From Psychromonas sp. B3M02 (GTDB lineage: Bacteria; Pseudomonadota; Gammaproteobacteria; Enterobacterales; Psychromonadaceae), in contig NZ_QOCB01000093.1 in NCBI RefSeq assembly GCF_003318165.1, positions 1 through 48,797 of the forward strand: DNA of 48,797 nucleotides, written 5' to 3'. The notes beneath the pieces are model-generated. The model searched no databases and was not told the DNA's origin. It saw only the letters and a program-made list of their open reading frames with translations. Positions 1 to 8,432 of the stretch are shown in pieces (within the stretch, counting starts at the first letter, position 1; each line of letters opens with the position of its first letter). Made by a program: the position numbers and the translations under genes.

Positions 1-5
1 TAATC

Positions 6-30
6 AAACCGGCTAACTGCTGGTTTTTTT
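6..30 (+). terminator. Intrinsic terminator of a gene left of the window
   Basis: An 8-bp stem (6-13 with 19-26, one G-U pair), a 5-nt loop and a run of seven T form a standard rho-independent terminator. The gene it ends lies outside the window. Confidence 0.6.
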
Positions 31-57
31 ATGCCTGAAATTTGAGTTTATACCAAT

Positions 58-222
58 TAATACCAATTGTATTAAATAACTGATCTAAATTTTGCGCCGG
101 AAAAATGGCTTAGTTTGAGGCGTAAGTTGATGTAAATGGTTGTTCCCTATACGAAACTTACAACGAAAAATAAGTTGTTTTAACAAGTAAAATAGATCAG
201 TTACTTACTATGATTGGTATTA
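58..222 (+). repeat. MITE-like element, copy 1
   Basis: This is a non-coding ~165 bp element with imperfect terminal inverted repeats. The left end reads TACCAATTGTATTAAATAAC and the complement of the right end begins TACCAATCATAGTAAGTAAC; both continue into TGATCTA. Two further copies lie at 495-658 (same orientation) and 48560-48725 (inverted). The small size, paired ends, TA-rich flanks and lack of any gene fit a miniature inverted-repeat transposable element mobilised by a transposase elsewhere. A partial end (TATACCAATTAA) sits directly outside the left border at 50-60, possibly from a nested or earlier insertion. Confidence 0.75.
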
Positions 223-494
223 GGGGCGAATGATGCGATAGCATCGGGGCTAAGCTCTGCGTGCCCTGATAGTACGACAGCACAGGTCACGAGCTTTATG
301 ACTACTTTCCATCGCCAAGCACCTAATACGAACAATCGTTGTTGATAATATCGACAGGTTTTTTATATCTATAATTTAGCATTCTTATTTTTTATATTGA
401 TAGTAGAATCTGTTCCATTAATTTAAAACCTGCGGTAGCAGCAGTACAACAAGATCTGGCTTTTCAATTATATTAAGGTGAGTTTTACCGCCTT
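223..494. other. Intergenic stretch between two MITE copies
   Basis: No credible coding frame was found on either strand. The first ~100 bases (223-330) look richer in G and C than the surroundings and contain a short inverted repeat (GATGC-GATA-GCATC type, near 232-246). The rest is AT-rich and featureless. It may be debris of an older insertion, but nothing in it is recognisable. Confidence 0.4.
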
Positions 495-658
495 ATACCA
501 ATTGTATTAAATAACTGATCTAAATTTTGCGCCGGAAAAATGGCTTAGTTTGAGGCGTAAGTTGATGTAAATGGTTGTTCCCTATACGAAACTTACAACG
601 AAAAAATAAGTTGTTTTAACAAGTAAAATAGATCAGTTACTTACTATGATTGGTATTA
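495..658 (+). repeat. MITE-like element, copy 2
   Basis: This is the same element as at 58-222 and in the same orientation. By eye it differs by one extra A in the internal A-run near 600-606, a variant shared with the copy at 48560-48725. Its right end is followed about 117 bases later by the start of the small gene at 776, so the element forms part of that gene's upstream region and could affect its expression. Confidence 0.75.
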
Positions 659-775
659 AACGATTACATCGCTATCTTGGCTGTATGCTCCCAGAACAGC
701 ATTAAAATATACTTAATAAATATATTAAAGAGTCTAAGTAAAGATCACCGTTTAGTTAAACAAGAGAGTTTAAAT

Positions 776-1021
776 ATGAGTAATGAAACGAGTATTATTA
801 GTAACCTAGAAGAGTTAGAGAAATTCCTGCTTTTAGTTGAGAGTGGTAGTTTAGGTTTATCAAATGTATCTGGTCTAGCGTTAGCTACGAATAATAAAGA
901 TGGACGTAGGTTTGTAGCTGTATTAGATGATAAACACCAATTATTATTATCACGTTGGGTAACTGAAGAGGTGTTTCAAACAGGGCAAGATTTGGTTCGT
1001 AATGGACCTAGTAAGCACTAA
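776..1021 (+). CDS. Hypothetical protein, 81 aa
   Basis: I do not recognise this small soluble protein. The ATG at 776 follows a purine-rich AAGAGAG Shine-Dalgarno-like stretch and is the first good start. The frame stays open upstream to 650, but that part reads through the end of the MITE and is not conserved-looking coding sequence. The product begins MSNETSIISNLEEL, is leucine- and glutamate-rich at the N-terminus, has a basic patch (KDGRRF near residue 43) and shows no signal peptide or membrane helix. It converges on crp and shares the bidirectional terminator at 1038-1065. Function unknown. Confidence 0.6.
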   Translation: MSNETSIISNLEELEKFLLLVESGSLGLSNVSGLALATNNKDGRRFVAVLDDKHQLLLSRWVTEEVFQTGQDLVRNGPSKH

Positions 1022-1037
1022 TTTTATATTGCTCTAT

Positions 1038-1065
1038 AAAAAAACCGCATTTAAGCGGTTTTTTA
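1038..1065. terminator. Bidirectional terminator between the 81-aa gene and crp
   Basis: A-rich left arm (1039-1048) and T-rich right arm (1055-1064) pair as AAAAAACCGC/GCGGTTTTTT around a 6-nt loop. The U-tract is present on both strands, so it can serve both convergent genes. Confidence 0.8.
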
Positions 1066-1084
1066 TTAGTTTGTAATAGTCTGA

Positions 1085-1723
1085 CTATCGAGTGCCAAAG
1101 ACAACAATTGTTTTGCCATGAGCAGAAATTAATCCTTGCTCTTCTAGCATTTTCAAAATGCGACCAACAGTCTCACGTGAACAACCTACAATTTGACCAA
1201 TCTCTTGACGAGTAATTTTAATCTGCATACCGTCTGGGTGAGTCATCGCATCTGGTTGTTTAGCTAAATCTAGTAATGTATTTGCAATACGACCTGTCAC
1301 GTCTAAGAATGCTAAGTTACCTACCTTTTGACTAGTCACTTGCAGTCTGTTTGCCATTTGACGAGAAAGGCGCATTAAAATTTCAGGGTTAACTGTAATT
1401 AACTGTGTGAATTTTTTGTATGAGATTTCTGCTACTTCACAAGCTGACTTTGCTTTCACCGAAGCACTACGAATTGGGTTTTCTTCTTTATCAAATAAAC
1501 CTAGCTCACCAATGAAGTCACCTTGGTTTAAGTAAGAGAGGATCATCTCTTTTCCGTCTTCGTCTTTGATAACAACTGCAACAGAACCTTTAACAATAAA
1601 ATATAAAGTATCAGCTTTTTCACCAGCGTGAATTAACATACTTTTTGCTGGGTATTTATGGGTATGGCAGTGTGATAAAAACCATTCTAACGTTGGATCG
1701 GTTTGAGGCTTGGTAATGATCAT
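1085..1723 (-). CDS. crp: cAMP receptor protein (CRP), global transcription regulator
   Basis: This 212-aa protein matches E. coli CRP (210 aa) almost residue for residue over long stretches. The cyclic-nucleotide-binding beta-roll covers roughly residues 10-120, with the phosphate-binding cassette GELGLF near residue 73. The C-terminal winged helix holds the recognition helix [16 protein letters not shown] dimers bind cAMP and activate or repress catabolic promoters through TGTGA-N6-TCACA sites; one candidate site lies at 46273-46288. A strong AAAGGGA ribosome binding site precedes the ATG. Two extra residues sit after the GELGLF region ([10 protein letters not shown]) relative to E. coli. 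The neighbouring YheU-type gene repeats the E. coli crp neighbourhood, but prkB is missing between them. Confidence 0.97.
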   Translation of the reverse strand: MIITKPQTDPTLEWFLSHCHTHKYPAKSMLIHAGEKADTLYFIVKGSVAVVIKDEDGKEMILSYLNQGDFIGELGLFDKEENPIRSASVKAKSACEVAEISYKKFTQLITVNPEILMRLSRQMANRLQVTSQKVGNLAFLDVTGRIANTLLDLAKQPDAMTHPDGMQIKITRQEIGQIVGCSRETVGRILKMLEEQGLISAHGKTIVVFGTR

Positions 1724-1952
1724 AAATTTCCCTTTGTCTGTAGTAATAGCTATACCGCTATTCTTGTTATTTTATTCACTAATTCATTTTAGTTGTGTAT
1801 GAATTGTATCGTTTTTTTTTCATACTCTGTAATATTTATGAGTATTAGTTGTGTAATAAATTAGATCTTTGTCATAAATAGGTGCATTTTCTTTAATAAT
1901 ATTTAGATTATGGACTAGTAGATACAAAATTAACAATTTATCTGTTTTATTA

Positions 1953-2183
1953 TTAATCAGTTTGGGCCTGTGACAATGCTTCTTTACTTATTAAGGTAAC
2001 ACTTTCATTAAGTTCAGAATACATAATGTAAATGTCTTCATTTTCAACTTGCTTTAACACTTGTTTTGTCTTTTCTGCTAAAGAAAATTCAACTTCACCG
2101 TAATCAGTCCCTTCTCGTAAAATATACTGTTCAATTAAATTATTAAGGGTAGTTTCATCAAGTTGTTGGTGGGGGATGCGCAT
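1953..2183 (-). CDS. yheU: UPF0270 family protein, YheU-like
   Basis: This small protein resembles E. coli YheU: it starts M-x-IP, then has a conserved LREGTDYGE block (residues ~24-32) and a later YSELNESV segment matching YheU's WSELHETV. The family has no established function. I start it at the ATG at 2183 (76 aa) because family members begin directly with MxIP. An in-frame ATG four codons upstream (2195) is the alternative; neither has a clear Shine-Dalgarno. In E. coli yheU also lies close to crp, which supports the assignment. Confidence 0.8.
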   Translation of the reverse strand: MRIPHQQLDETTLNNLIEQYILREGTDYGEVEFSLAEKTKQVLKQVENEDIYIMYSELNESVTLISKEALSQAQTD

Positions 2184-2340
2184 TGTTAAACTCATTTTTT
2201 AAATTTAAGAAAGTTGTTTCTCTTACTCATCTACAATATCAGTTTTATCTATTATTGGTAGCATGGAGTAAGAAATCTTTTATAGTAATAATAGCTAATT
2301 AGTGGTCCATTAAGTGATGAGCTAAGAAAGAGTCTATTTA

Positions 2341-2361
2341 AACCATATGTTTAATATGGTT
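2341..2361. promoter_or_regulatory. Perfect inverted repeat upstream of the cytochrome c gene
   Basis: Arms AACCATAT and ATATGGTT with a 5-nt spacer lie 52 bases before the cytochrome start. There is no T-tract, so an operator is more likely than a terminator. The binding protein is unknown. Confidence 0.35.
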
Positions 2362-2412
2362 GTTATTATATGATGTTACATTCTAGGTAAATAATTGGTT
2401 AATGGAGCTTAT

Positions 2413-2718
2413 ATGTATTTAAAAATGCTAAGTTTAATCTTAGTGGTTTTTCCGTTAGTAGCCACTGCAGGTGATGTTGATGCAGGTAAACAGAAGTCTG
2501 CTATTTGTGCTGCTTGCCATGGCGCAAATGGTATAACTAACGTGCCTGTTTATCCTAATCTAAAGGGGCAAAATGAAGCTTATTTAATATCGGCTTTAAA
2601 CGCTTACAAAGCAGGGCAACGTGAAGGTGGTTTGTCTGCGGTAATGATTCCTCAAGCAACATCGTTAAGTGATGAAGATATTGAAGATTTAGCTGCTTAT
2701 TACTCCTCATTGAAATAA
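2413..2718 (+). CDS. Periplasmic class I cytochrome c (c553/c554-like)
   Basis: A 101-aa secreted monohaem cytochrome. Residues 1-19 form a signal peptide ending at VATA|GD, followed by one haem-binding CAACH motif about residue 32. A downstream methionine (SAVMIP) is the likely sixth haem ligand, as in small class I cytochromes, and the C-terminal helix motif LAAYYSSL is typical of cytochrome c553/c4-type domains. The ATG at 2413 follows a GGAG at good spacing; an in-frame TTG at 2395 is less likely. It presumably carries electrons between a quinol-oxidising complex and a terminal oxidase or reductase; the partner cannot be told from here. Confidence 0.88.
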   Translation: MYLKMLSLILVVFPLVATAGDVDAGKQKSAICAACHGANGITNVPVYPNLKGQNEAYLISALNAYKAGQREGGLSAVMIPQATSLSDEDIEDLAAYYSSLK

Positions 2719-2734
2719 TGCTTATCGTATAATG

Positions 2735-2760
2735 AAAAATGGCCTAGTCAGGCCATTTTT
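2735..2760. terminator. Bidirectional terminator, cytochrome c / peroxiredoxin
   Basis: A perfect 10-bp stem AAAAATGGCC/GGCCATTTTT with a 6-nt loop lies between the two convergent genes, with T-runs on both strands. Confidence 0.85.
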
Positions 2761-2790
2761 ATATTTATGAATGATAGAAAATGATCATCT

Positions 2791-3393
2791 TTATAAATCA
2801 TCTGAGTGATTGGCAAGGTATTTAGCCACCCCTTCAGGTGAAGCCTCGATGCCCGCTTTATCTTTTGCCCATTGAGCTGGGCATACTTCTCCGTGCTCTT
2901 CATGGAATTGTAACGCATCCACCATGCGTAGCATTTCATCTATATTTCGTCCTAAAGGTAGGTCGTTGACTACTTGGTGACGTACTTTACCCTCGTTATC
3001 AATCAGAAAAGATCCACGTAATGCAACGCCTTCGTCTTCCAGCTCAACATCATAGGCTTTGCAAATTTCATGTTTAATATCTGCTACAAGCGGATATTGC
3101 ACTGCGCCGATACCGCCATTATTGATAGAAGTGTTACGCCATGCATGATGAGAAAATTGTGAATCAATAGAGACACCAATAACTTCAACTCCACGTGCTT
3201 GGAAATCCCCAAAGCGTTTATCAAATGCAATCAGTTCAGAAGGGCATACAAAGGTGAAGTCAAGTGGATAAAAGAAAAGCACTATCTTTTTACCGTTAGC
3301 AAAATCTTTTAGATTAAAGTTATCTACAATCTCGCCATTACCTAATACTGCTGCAGCAGTAAAATCAGGAGCCTGTTTGCCTACTAATACCAT
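2791..3393 (-). CDS. Typical 2-Cys peroxiredoxin (AhpC/TSA family)
   Basis: A 200-aa cytosolic thiol peroxidase that reduces H2O2 and organic hydroperoxides. The peroxidatic cysteine is C50 in the FVCP motif (DFTFVCPSE) and the resolving cysteine is C171 in EVCPAQW, which defines the typical 2-Cys class. The loop NNGGIG (residues 91-96) resembles the GGLG element of over-oxidation-sensitive enzymes, but the C-terminal YF motif of those enzymes is absent (tail NHSDDL), so it is probably a peroxide-robust bacterial form. The electron donor (thioredoxin or AhpF) is not encoded nearby. The gene is monocistronic and faces the cytochrome. Confidence 0.93.
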   Translation of the reverse strand: MVLVGKQAPDFTAAAVLGNGEIVDNFNLKDFANGKKIVLFFYPLDFTFVCPSELIAFDKRFGDFQARGVEVIGVSIDSQFSHHAWRNTSINNGGIGAVQYPLVADIKHEICKAYDVELEDEGVALRGSFLIDNEGKVRHQVVNDLPLGRNIDEMLRMVDALQFHEEHGEVCPAQWAKDKAGIEASPEGVAKYLANHSDDL

Positions 3394-3617
3394 GTGATTT
3401 TCCTTTCTTTGAATTCAAGTCGTATATTGAATCAATGCTTATGTTTTATGTAGCCGACTATGATGCGTTAAATTAAGGCTTTATGAAATGCTTTTATGGA
3501 GAAGACTCCATTAATGTGACTACTATTATTAATTCAACAATAGCAAATCACTGTTAATGGATATTTGGCGATTTTAGATTGTGTGCTTAGGTTGTTGTCT
3601 TACTTTATGCCGCCCGG

Positions 3618-4460
3618 TTACGGGTTTCTTGAATATTGACTAAAGTCTGGTTTACGTTTCTCGTTAAAGGCGTTTCTACCTTCTTGCCCTTCTTCACTCA
3701 TGTAGAAAAGCATTGTCGCATTGCCCGCTAACTCTTGTAGGCCTGCCTGACCATCACAGTCTGCATTCAAGGCAGCTTTTAGGCAACGTAATGCCATTGG
3801 ACTATTTTGTAATATTTCACGGCACCATTTCACTGTTTCTTTTTCTAAATCCACAAGAGGAACGACGGTATTGACTAATCCCATGTCAACGGCTTCTTGT
3901 GCATCATACATACGGCAGAGGAACCAAATCTCTCGTGCTTTTTTCTGCCCTACAATGCGCGCCATGTAACTTGCACCCCAACCACCATCGAAAGAACCGA
4001 CTTTTGGACCAGTTTGACCAAATTGAGCGTTATTCGCAGCAATCGTTAAGTCACACATCATGTGTAATACATGCCCTCCACCTACTGCATAACCAGCTAC
4101 CATGGCGATTACAGGTTTAGGGCAAGTACGAATTTGACGTTGGAAATCTAATACATTGAGGTGATGACCGCCGGTGTCATCTTTATAACCTGAATCTCCA
4201 CGGACACTTTGATCACCACCTGAGCAGAAAGCTAAATTGCCTTCGCCAGTCAGAATAATCACACCAATCTCAGCGTCATAACGAGCATCGTGCAAGGCTT
4301 GCATCATTTCGTTAACGGTTTGTGGCCTAAATGCATTACGTACTTGTGGGCGATTGATGGTGATTTTAGCTATGCCTTCAGCCTTGTGATAATAGATATC
4401 TTCAAAAGTTAACGCGCTCGGTTGCCATTGTATTGCGGAATAATGTGTTGATTCAGTCAT
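3618..4460 (-). CDS. menB: 1,4-dihydroxy-2-naphthoyl-CoA synthase
   Basis: A crotonase-fold enzyme that closes the second ring of menaquinone by converting O-succinylbenzoyl-CoA to DHNA-CoA. The sequence is very close to E. coli MenB, including [12 protein letters not shown], the CSGGDQ oxyanion-hole segment, [15 protein letters not shown] with the conserved active-site aspartate, and the C-terminal [12 protein letters not shown] start at the ATG at 4460 (280 aa): a GGAG lies 5 bases upstream and overlaps the alternative GTG at 4466, which is therefore unlikely to be used. It is the last gene of menF-menD-menH-menB; menC and menE, which follow menB in E. coli, are not here. Confidence 0.96.
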   Translation of the reverse strand: MTESTHYSAIQWQPSALTFEDIYYHKAEGIAKITINRPQVRNAFRPQTVNEMMQALHDARYDAEIGVIILTGEGNLAFCSGGDQSVRGDSGYKDDTGGHHLNVLDFQRQIRTCPKPVIAMVAGYAVGGGHVLHMMCDLTIAANNAQFGQTGPKVGSFDGGWGASYMARIVGQKKAREIWFLCRMYDAQEAVDMGLVNTVVPLVDLEKETVKWCREILQNSPMALRCLKAALNADCDGQAGLQELAGNATMLFYMSEEGQEGRNAFNEKRKPDFSQYSRNP

Positions 4461-4499
4461 AGTCACTCCATTATGTATGCCATCAAGGAAATTAAACCG

Positions 4500-5279
4500 C
4501 TAATTGCTCAGTTGTTTAATCGTATTGGCATAGTTTATGGGGTCTTGTTGATGTGTATTATGACCTAGGCCATTAAAACAGCGGATTTTAATATTATTAA
4601 GTGTTGGAAATAGGCTGGCGACTTGCGCAAATTTAGTGTCTTTTTCACCATATAGGTAAGTAATAGGTAAATCGGTCTTTTCTAAAAAGTGACTGGCACA
4701 TTGTTGGTTGGCTAAACTAGTAGATAACAACATATTTGCTAAAAATACACCGTAATTATGGCTACGTTTTTCAATAATAAACTGTTTTTGAATATCATTG
4801 AGGTCATCAAAAATCGGTTGAGAGTACCATTGCATCAAACTTTCTTCGATGGCATTGGTTGCAAAGTGTGTGGCCCAATTGAGATCAAATTGCCGACGTT
4901 GTATTTTTTCCTGTTCATTATCCAGTCCTAGATGACAAGACTCTAATACTAAGTGCTGTAAACGTTTGTCTTGCTGGGTACGAGCATAATCTAGAGCAAT
5001 CCGTCCACCTAGGGAATAACCAATTAAGGTAAAAGAGTGAATGTTTAATGTGGCGAGGGTGAATTGTATTAATTGGTGACAGTTTTCGAAGCCATCTTGT
5101 AATGAAATGACACAGCCTGCAGAACGGCCATGGCCTGGTAAATCGATGGTGACACAATGATAATCATCTTTGAGTGCTTCTATGGTGCTTTGCCAATCGT
5201 TGCGGTTACCTAAAAATCCATGTAAAAAAACTAACGTGGGGTGAGACGTTGAACCTTGCTGTTCACTATATAATGGCAT
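4500..5279 (-). CDS. menH: 2-succinyl-6-hydroxy-2,4-cyclohexadiene-1-carboxylate synthase
   Basis: A 259-aa alpha/beta hydrolase that eliminates pyruvate from the MenD product (SEPHCHC) to give SHCHC. The fold signature is clear: LVFLHGFLGNRNDW with the oxyanion-hole residues, the nucleophile S89 in GYSLGG, and the late catalytic histidine about H240 in GLGHN. The start overlaps the end of menD by 14 bases, so the two are probably translationally coupled. The position between menD and menB is the usual one and rules out most other alpha/beta hydrolase functions. Confidence 0.92.
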   Translation of the reverse strand: MPLYSEQQGSTSHPTLVFLHGFLGNRNDWQSTIEALKDDYHCVTIDLPGHGRSAGCVISLQDGFENCHQLIQFTLATLNIHSFTLIGYSLGGRIALDYARTQQDKRLQHLVLESCHLGLDNEQEKIQRRQFDLNWATHFATNAIEESLMQWYSQPIFDDLNDIQKQFIIEKRSHNYGVFLANMLLSTSLANQQCASHFLEKTDLPITYLYGEKDTKFAQVASLFPTLNNIKIRCFNGLGHNTHQQDPINYANTIKQLSN

Positions 5280-6996
5280 TTTTCACCTGCTCCTTAATAA
5301 CGTCTAGTTGTGTTGTCGTTAATTTGTTATCAGTACAAACCTCAATCAGGGTAGTGCAATTTGTTGCGTTATTCATTAATGCTGTTTGATAGTGTGCTTT
5401 AAATTCAGAAAATGTACTAGGTTTGACATAATTAATGGAAAATTGTTCACAAGTTTGTGCAAAGGTCAGACCATGAGGCTGTTGATAAAACTGCTGTTGC
5501 TGTGCTGCAGGAATCGGTAAGAGATTAAAAATCCCACCTCCATCATTATTCAATAATAAAATGATAAAAGGCTTATTGAGTTGTTTGCATAGTGCTAACG
5601 AGTTTAAGTCGTATAGAAAAGAGGTATCACCAATGACCAGACTGCTTGCAGTATTTTTCTGCTTTGCAATTCCTACCGCAGTAGCGATTAAACCATCAAT
5701 GCCACTTGCTCCTCGATTACTATAAATATGGGAAGAGGTATTAGCGAACATATCTGCAATACGAATAGCGAGGCTATTACCAAGTAGTGTTTGCATAGGC
5801 ATATGATTGAGTAAATAGACTGTGCTGTTTATTTCATTAAGCGCTTTAGAGTGAGTGTAAGTGGTTAATGTTTCACTGAGCTTTTTCTGTAAATTAACTA
5901 TTTTATTGAACCAGCTATGATCGGGGTAGCTTTGTGGAACCACAGAGCAAATGAAAGTGCTAGCGGAAGTCATAAATCGTTGTGTGGCTGTATGAGTTGG
6001 ATCGATGCGTTGTTGATGCTCTGAAATCACCCAAAGTGGTGCGGTATTATTATCAATCAATTGAGTAAGGCGTTTACTAATCAAGTGATCTGAAAATTGG
6101 ACGATTAGCTCAGACTCTAGTAATAATTCACTAAATTTGGGGTTGTTTAATAGTAGGTCATAGTGCGCAATGTTTTGCGTTGAGTGTTGTAGCTGAGACT
6201 GCACATCTGCAAAAAGTGGTAATTGATGCTGAATACAAAATTGTTCAATGGCTAAGGCTTGCTGTTTATCCTGAATTCTTCCTACGACCACCATTATTTT
6301 GGAGTAGGGTAACTCGATACAAGCTGGTAAAACGCTAGGTTTACTTTGATGATAACAAGTGAAAGGAGAGATATGTTGAGTCCAAACTTTTAAAGGCGTT
6401 AAGTAGTCAGTAAAGTCACTTAGTTTATGCTCTGAATAAAGTGGCTCCCTAAACGCGAGATTGAAGTGGATAGGTCCAAGCTTTACCTGTTGTGACGCAA
6501 TTCCCTGATCTAATGTTGATAACAAAAAATTAGGAGGGATCTCGGTTGTTGGGCTAGGGATCTGCTTAAAGAAAATAGGATAACTAGAAAAAATATGTTG
6601 CTGTTCAATCGCTTGATTAGCAGCGCAGTCAATTAATTCTGTTGGTCTGTCCGCTGAAAGCACAATTAATGGTAAGTGACTTTGTCTAGCTTCTATGACT
6701 GCAGGGTACAAGTTTGCAACTGCTGTACCTGAGGTTGTTATTATCACCACAGGCTTAGTGGATGCTTGGCACAAGCCAAGTGCAAAAAATCCTAATCCTC
6801 TTTCATCAAAATGCACATGTGCAGTAGCTTTTTTATTATTGGCTACGGCTAACGTTAAAGGTGTTGAACGGGAGCCTGGTGCAATGCAAAAATCACTAAT
6901 GTCATGACGGGTCAGTTCTTCTATTAATAAACTTGCCCATAATAGGTTAATATTTGAGTGATAACATGAAAATGGCTTATCGCTATCTGTGTGCAT
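5266..6996 (-). CDS. menD: SEPHCHC synthase (MenD), thiamine-diphosphate enzyme
   Basis: A 576-aa ThDP-dependent enzyme that joins isochorismate and 2-oxoglutarate, releasing CO2. The N-terminal pyrimidine-binding domain carries APGSRSTPLTLA and an FDERGLGFFALG segment containing the catalytic glutamate. The C-terminal pyrophosphate-binding domain carries GDTSFLYDLNSL and NNDGGGIFNLLP, the Mg-ThDP motif. Length matches the family (about 556 aa in E. coli). It lies 21 bases after menF. The cofactor comes from the pathway encoded by the thi operon in this same window. Confidence 0.96.
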   Translation of the reverse strand: MHTDSDKPFSCYHSNINLLWASLLIEELTRHDISDFCIAPGSRSTPLTLAVANNKKATAHVHFDERGLGFFALGLCQASTKPVVIITTSGTAVANLYPAVIEARQSHLPLIVLSADRPTELIDCAANQAIEQQHIFSSYPIFFKQIPSPTTEIPPNFLLSTLDQGIASQQVKLGPIHFNLAFREPLYSEHKLSDFTDYLTPLKVWTQHISPFTCYHQSKPSVLPACIELPYSKIMVVVGRIQDKQQALAIEQFCIQHQLPLFADVQSQLQHSTQNIAHYDLLLNNPKFSELLLESELIVQFSDHLISKRLTQLIDNNTAPLWVISEHQQRIDPTHTATQRFMTSASTFICSVVPQSYPDHSWFNKIVNLQKKLSETLTTYTHSKALNEINSTVYLLNHMPMQTLLGNSLAIRIADMFANTSSHIYSNRGASGIDGLIATAVGIAKQKNTASSLVIGDTSFLYDLNSLALCKQLNKPFIILLLNNDGGGIFNLLPIPAAQQQQFYQQPHGLTFAQTCEQFSINYVKPSTFSEFKAHYQTALMNNATNCTTLIEVCTDNKLTTTQLDVIKEQVKNAII

Positions 6997-7017
6997 TTAT
7001 AAGTCTCGCTATTGAGG

Positions 7018-8313
7018 TTAACTATTTAGAATAGTTAAAATAGTGCCAATTTTATTATCAAGCTCTTGCCATTCATCGCTGGCAATTGACCCTGTAACAA
7101 TCCCCGCGCCTGCAAATAATTTAATGCTATTACTTTTAATTAAAGCACTTCTGATAGCGACACTAAAATCACTGCTATCTTTACTTATATAGCCAACAGC
7201 TCCTGCATACCAACCTCGTATATAAGGTTCATTATCGTTGATAAATTGCAGAGCAGATAATTTAGGAATTCCGCCTACTGCAGGTGTGGGATGTAAGCTG
7301 TGTAACAGATGATTATCCTTTACCTCTTTAGGCAAAGAGGCTTTTATTGGTACACACAGGTGCTGTACATTTTGTAACTGCATCACTTGAATAGGGGAAC
7401 AATTTACCTGCGCTTTTAATTGTTTAAGACTTGCTACAATAAATTCTTGTACGATGTGGTTTTCACGGTCTATTTTTTTGTCATGAAATAAACCTTCTTT
7501 TAACCATTGGTCTTCATTCGCCGTCATTCCTCTTGGTGCTGTTCCTGCTAGGGCTTCGGTAGTAACAGACTGGTGGTGACGTGAATATAAACGTTCAGGC
7601 GAGCAGCTAATAAAAGATCGTTTTTCTGAAAACCTAAAAACATAGTGAAAGCTATTAATATTAGCCTTTTGCCATAACGCCATCACATCCCAAACGTTAA
7701 TATTACTATCAAAACATAGTTCAGTTTGTCTTGATAATACGACTTTAGGTAATAATGCTTTGTACTCTATTGCTAACTCAACTAGTTCAGCCCATTGTTG
7801 TTGGTTAGGTGTATCTTGTCGACTGAACTTCGAAAGCGATAGTAGTGAATTGGATTGCGGAGCTTGCAAGGAGCTTACCGCTTTAATGGTATCGTCAATT
7901 GCGTTATTACCGTCAAAGTGAAATATTACTTCCCACTGTTCATCCAGCTTTTGAAAAACCATTAAAGGGCGAATAAAACAAGTACTAGGGAAGTCTGGCC
8001 ATTGTTCACCTTGTTGCTGAAAAGCCAACCCACCTAAATAAAGTTGTTGGTCAGAAGCATTGGGGATATGATTTAACACTTCAATACTGCCAAAGCTAGC
8101 TAGGGTGTGAGTGTGTTCTTTATTCTGCCAATAAATAAGAGGGTATAGTATTGGTTTATTACCTGAGGGATTATTTTGTCCTTTCAGCAATGCCAATAAT
8201 GTAATGGGATCAATTGTAATAGTTAAGTTTTGTGATGGGTATTGTCCATGCTCAAAACTAAAGAATTGTAGTTTCTGTATTAATCGTTGTCGAAATTGCT
8301 TAAATTTACACAT
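7018..8313 (-). CDS. menF: Isochorismate synthase, menaquinone-specific
   Basis: A 431-aa chorismate-binding enzyme that isomerises chorismate to isochorismate, the committed step to menaquinone. The C-terminal two thirds hold the family core: KVVLSRQTEL, FISCSPERLYSR, TEALAGTAPRG, HPTPAVGGIPK and the late AGAGIVTGS segment. The N-terminal part is variable, as in MenF. The men context separates it from EntC/PchA and from anthranilate or aminodeoxychorismate synthases. It is the first gene of the minus-strand men operon; a candidate promoter lies in the 119-bp divergent region. Confidence 0.93.
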   Translation of the reverse strand: MCKFKQFRQRLIQKLQFFSFEHGQYPSQNLTITIDPITLLALLKGQNNPSGNKPILYPLIYWQNKEHTHTLASFGSIEVLNHIPNASDQQLYLGGLAFQQQGEQWPDFPSTCFIRPLMVFQKLDEQWEVIFHFDGNNAIDDTIKAVSSLQAPQSNSLLSLSKFSRQDTPNQQQWAELVELAIEYKALLPKVVLSRQTELCFDSNINVWDVMALWQKANINSFHYVFRFSEKRSFISCSPERLYSRHHQSVTTEALAGTAPRGMTANEDQWLKEGLFHDKKIDRENHIVQEFIVASLKQLKAQVNCSPIQVMQLQNVQHLCVPIKASLPKEVKDNHLLHSLHPTPAVGGIPKLSALQFINDNEPYIRGWYAGAVGYISKDSSDFSVAIRSALIKSNSIKLFAGAGIVTGSIASDEWQELDNKIGTILTILNS

Positions 8314-8356
8314 CAGTTCGTTACAACCATCGGTGGTTAATCAACATTTACATAAC

Positions 8357-8400
8357 ACTATCTTAACCATTACCTATGCATTGTTATTGATAAATATCAT
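8357..8400 (-). promoter_or_regulatory. Candidate FNR box and -10 element for menF (menF/menA divergent region)
   Basis: TTGAT-AAAT-ATCAT at 8387-8400 matches the FNR consensus TTGAT-N4-ATCAA at 9 of 10 defined bases. On the minus strand a GATAGT hexamer (8362-8357) lies where a -10 should be if FNR bound around position -41 of a menF promoter. Anaerobic induction of menaquinone synthesis would make sense, but this is a sequence match only. The box is too close to menA to activate it in the usual class II way. Confidence 0.45.
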
Positions 8401-8432
8401 CGTTTAGCACTTTATTCATATAGGATTATTGA

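Noticed and set aside
650-775. N-terminal extension of the small gene at 776
   Set aside because: The extra codons start inside the MITE end with a TTG and have no ribosome binding site; the ATG at 776 has a purine-rich one.
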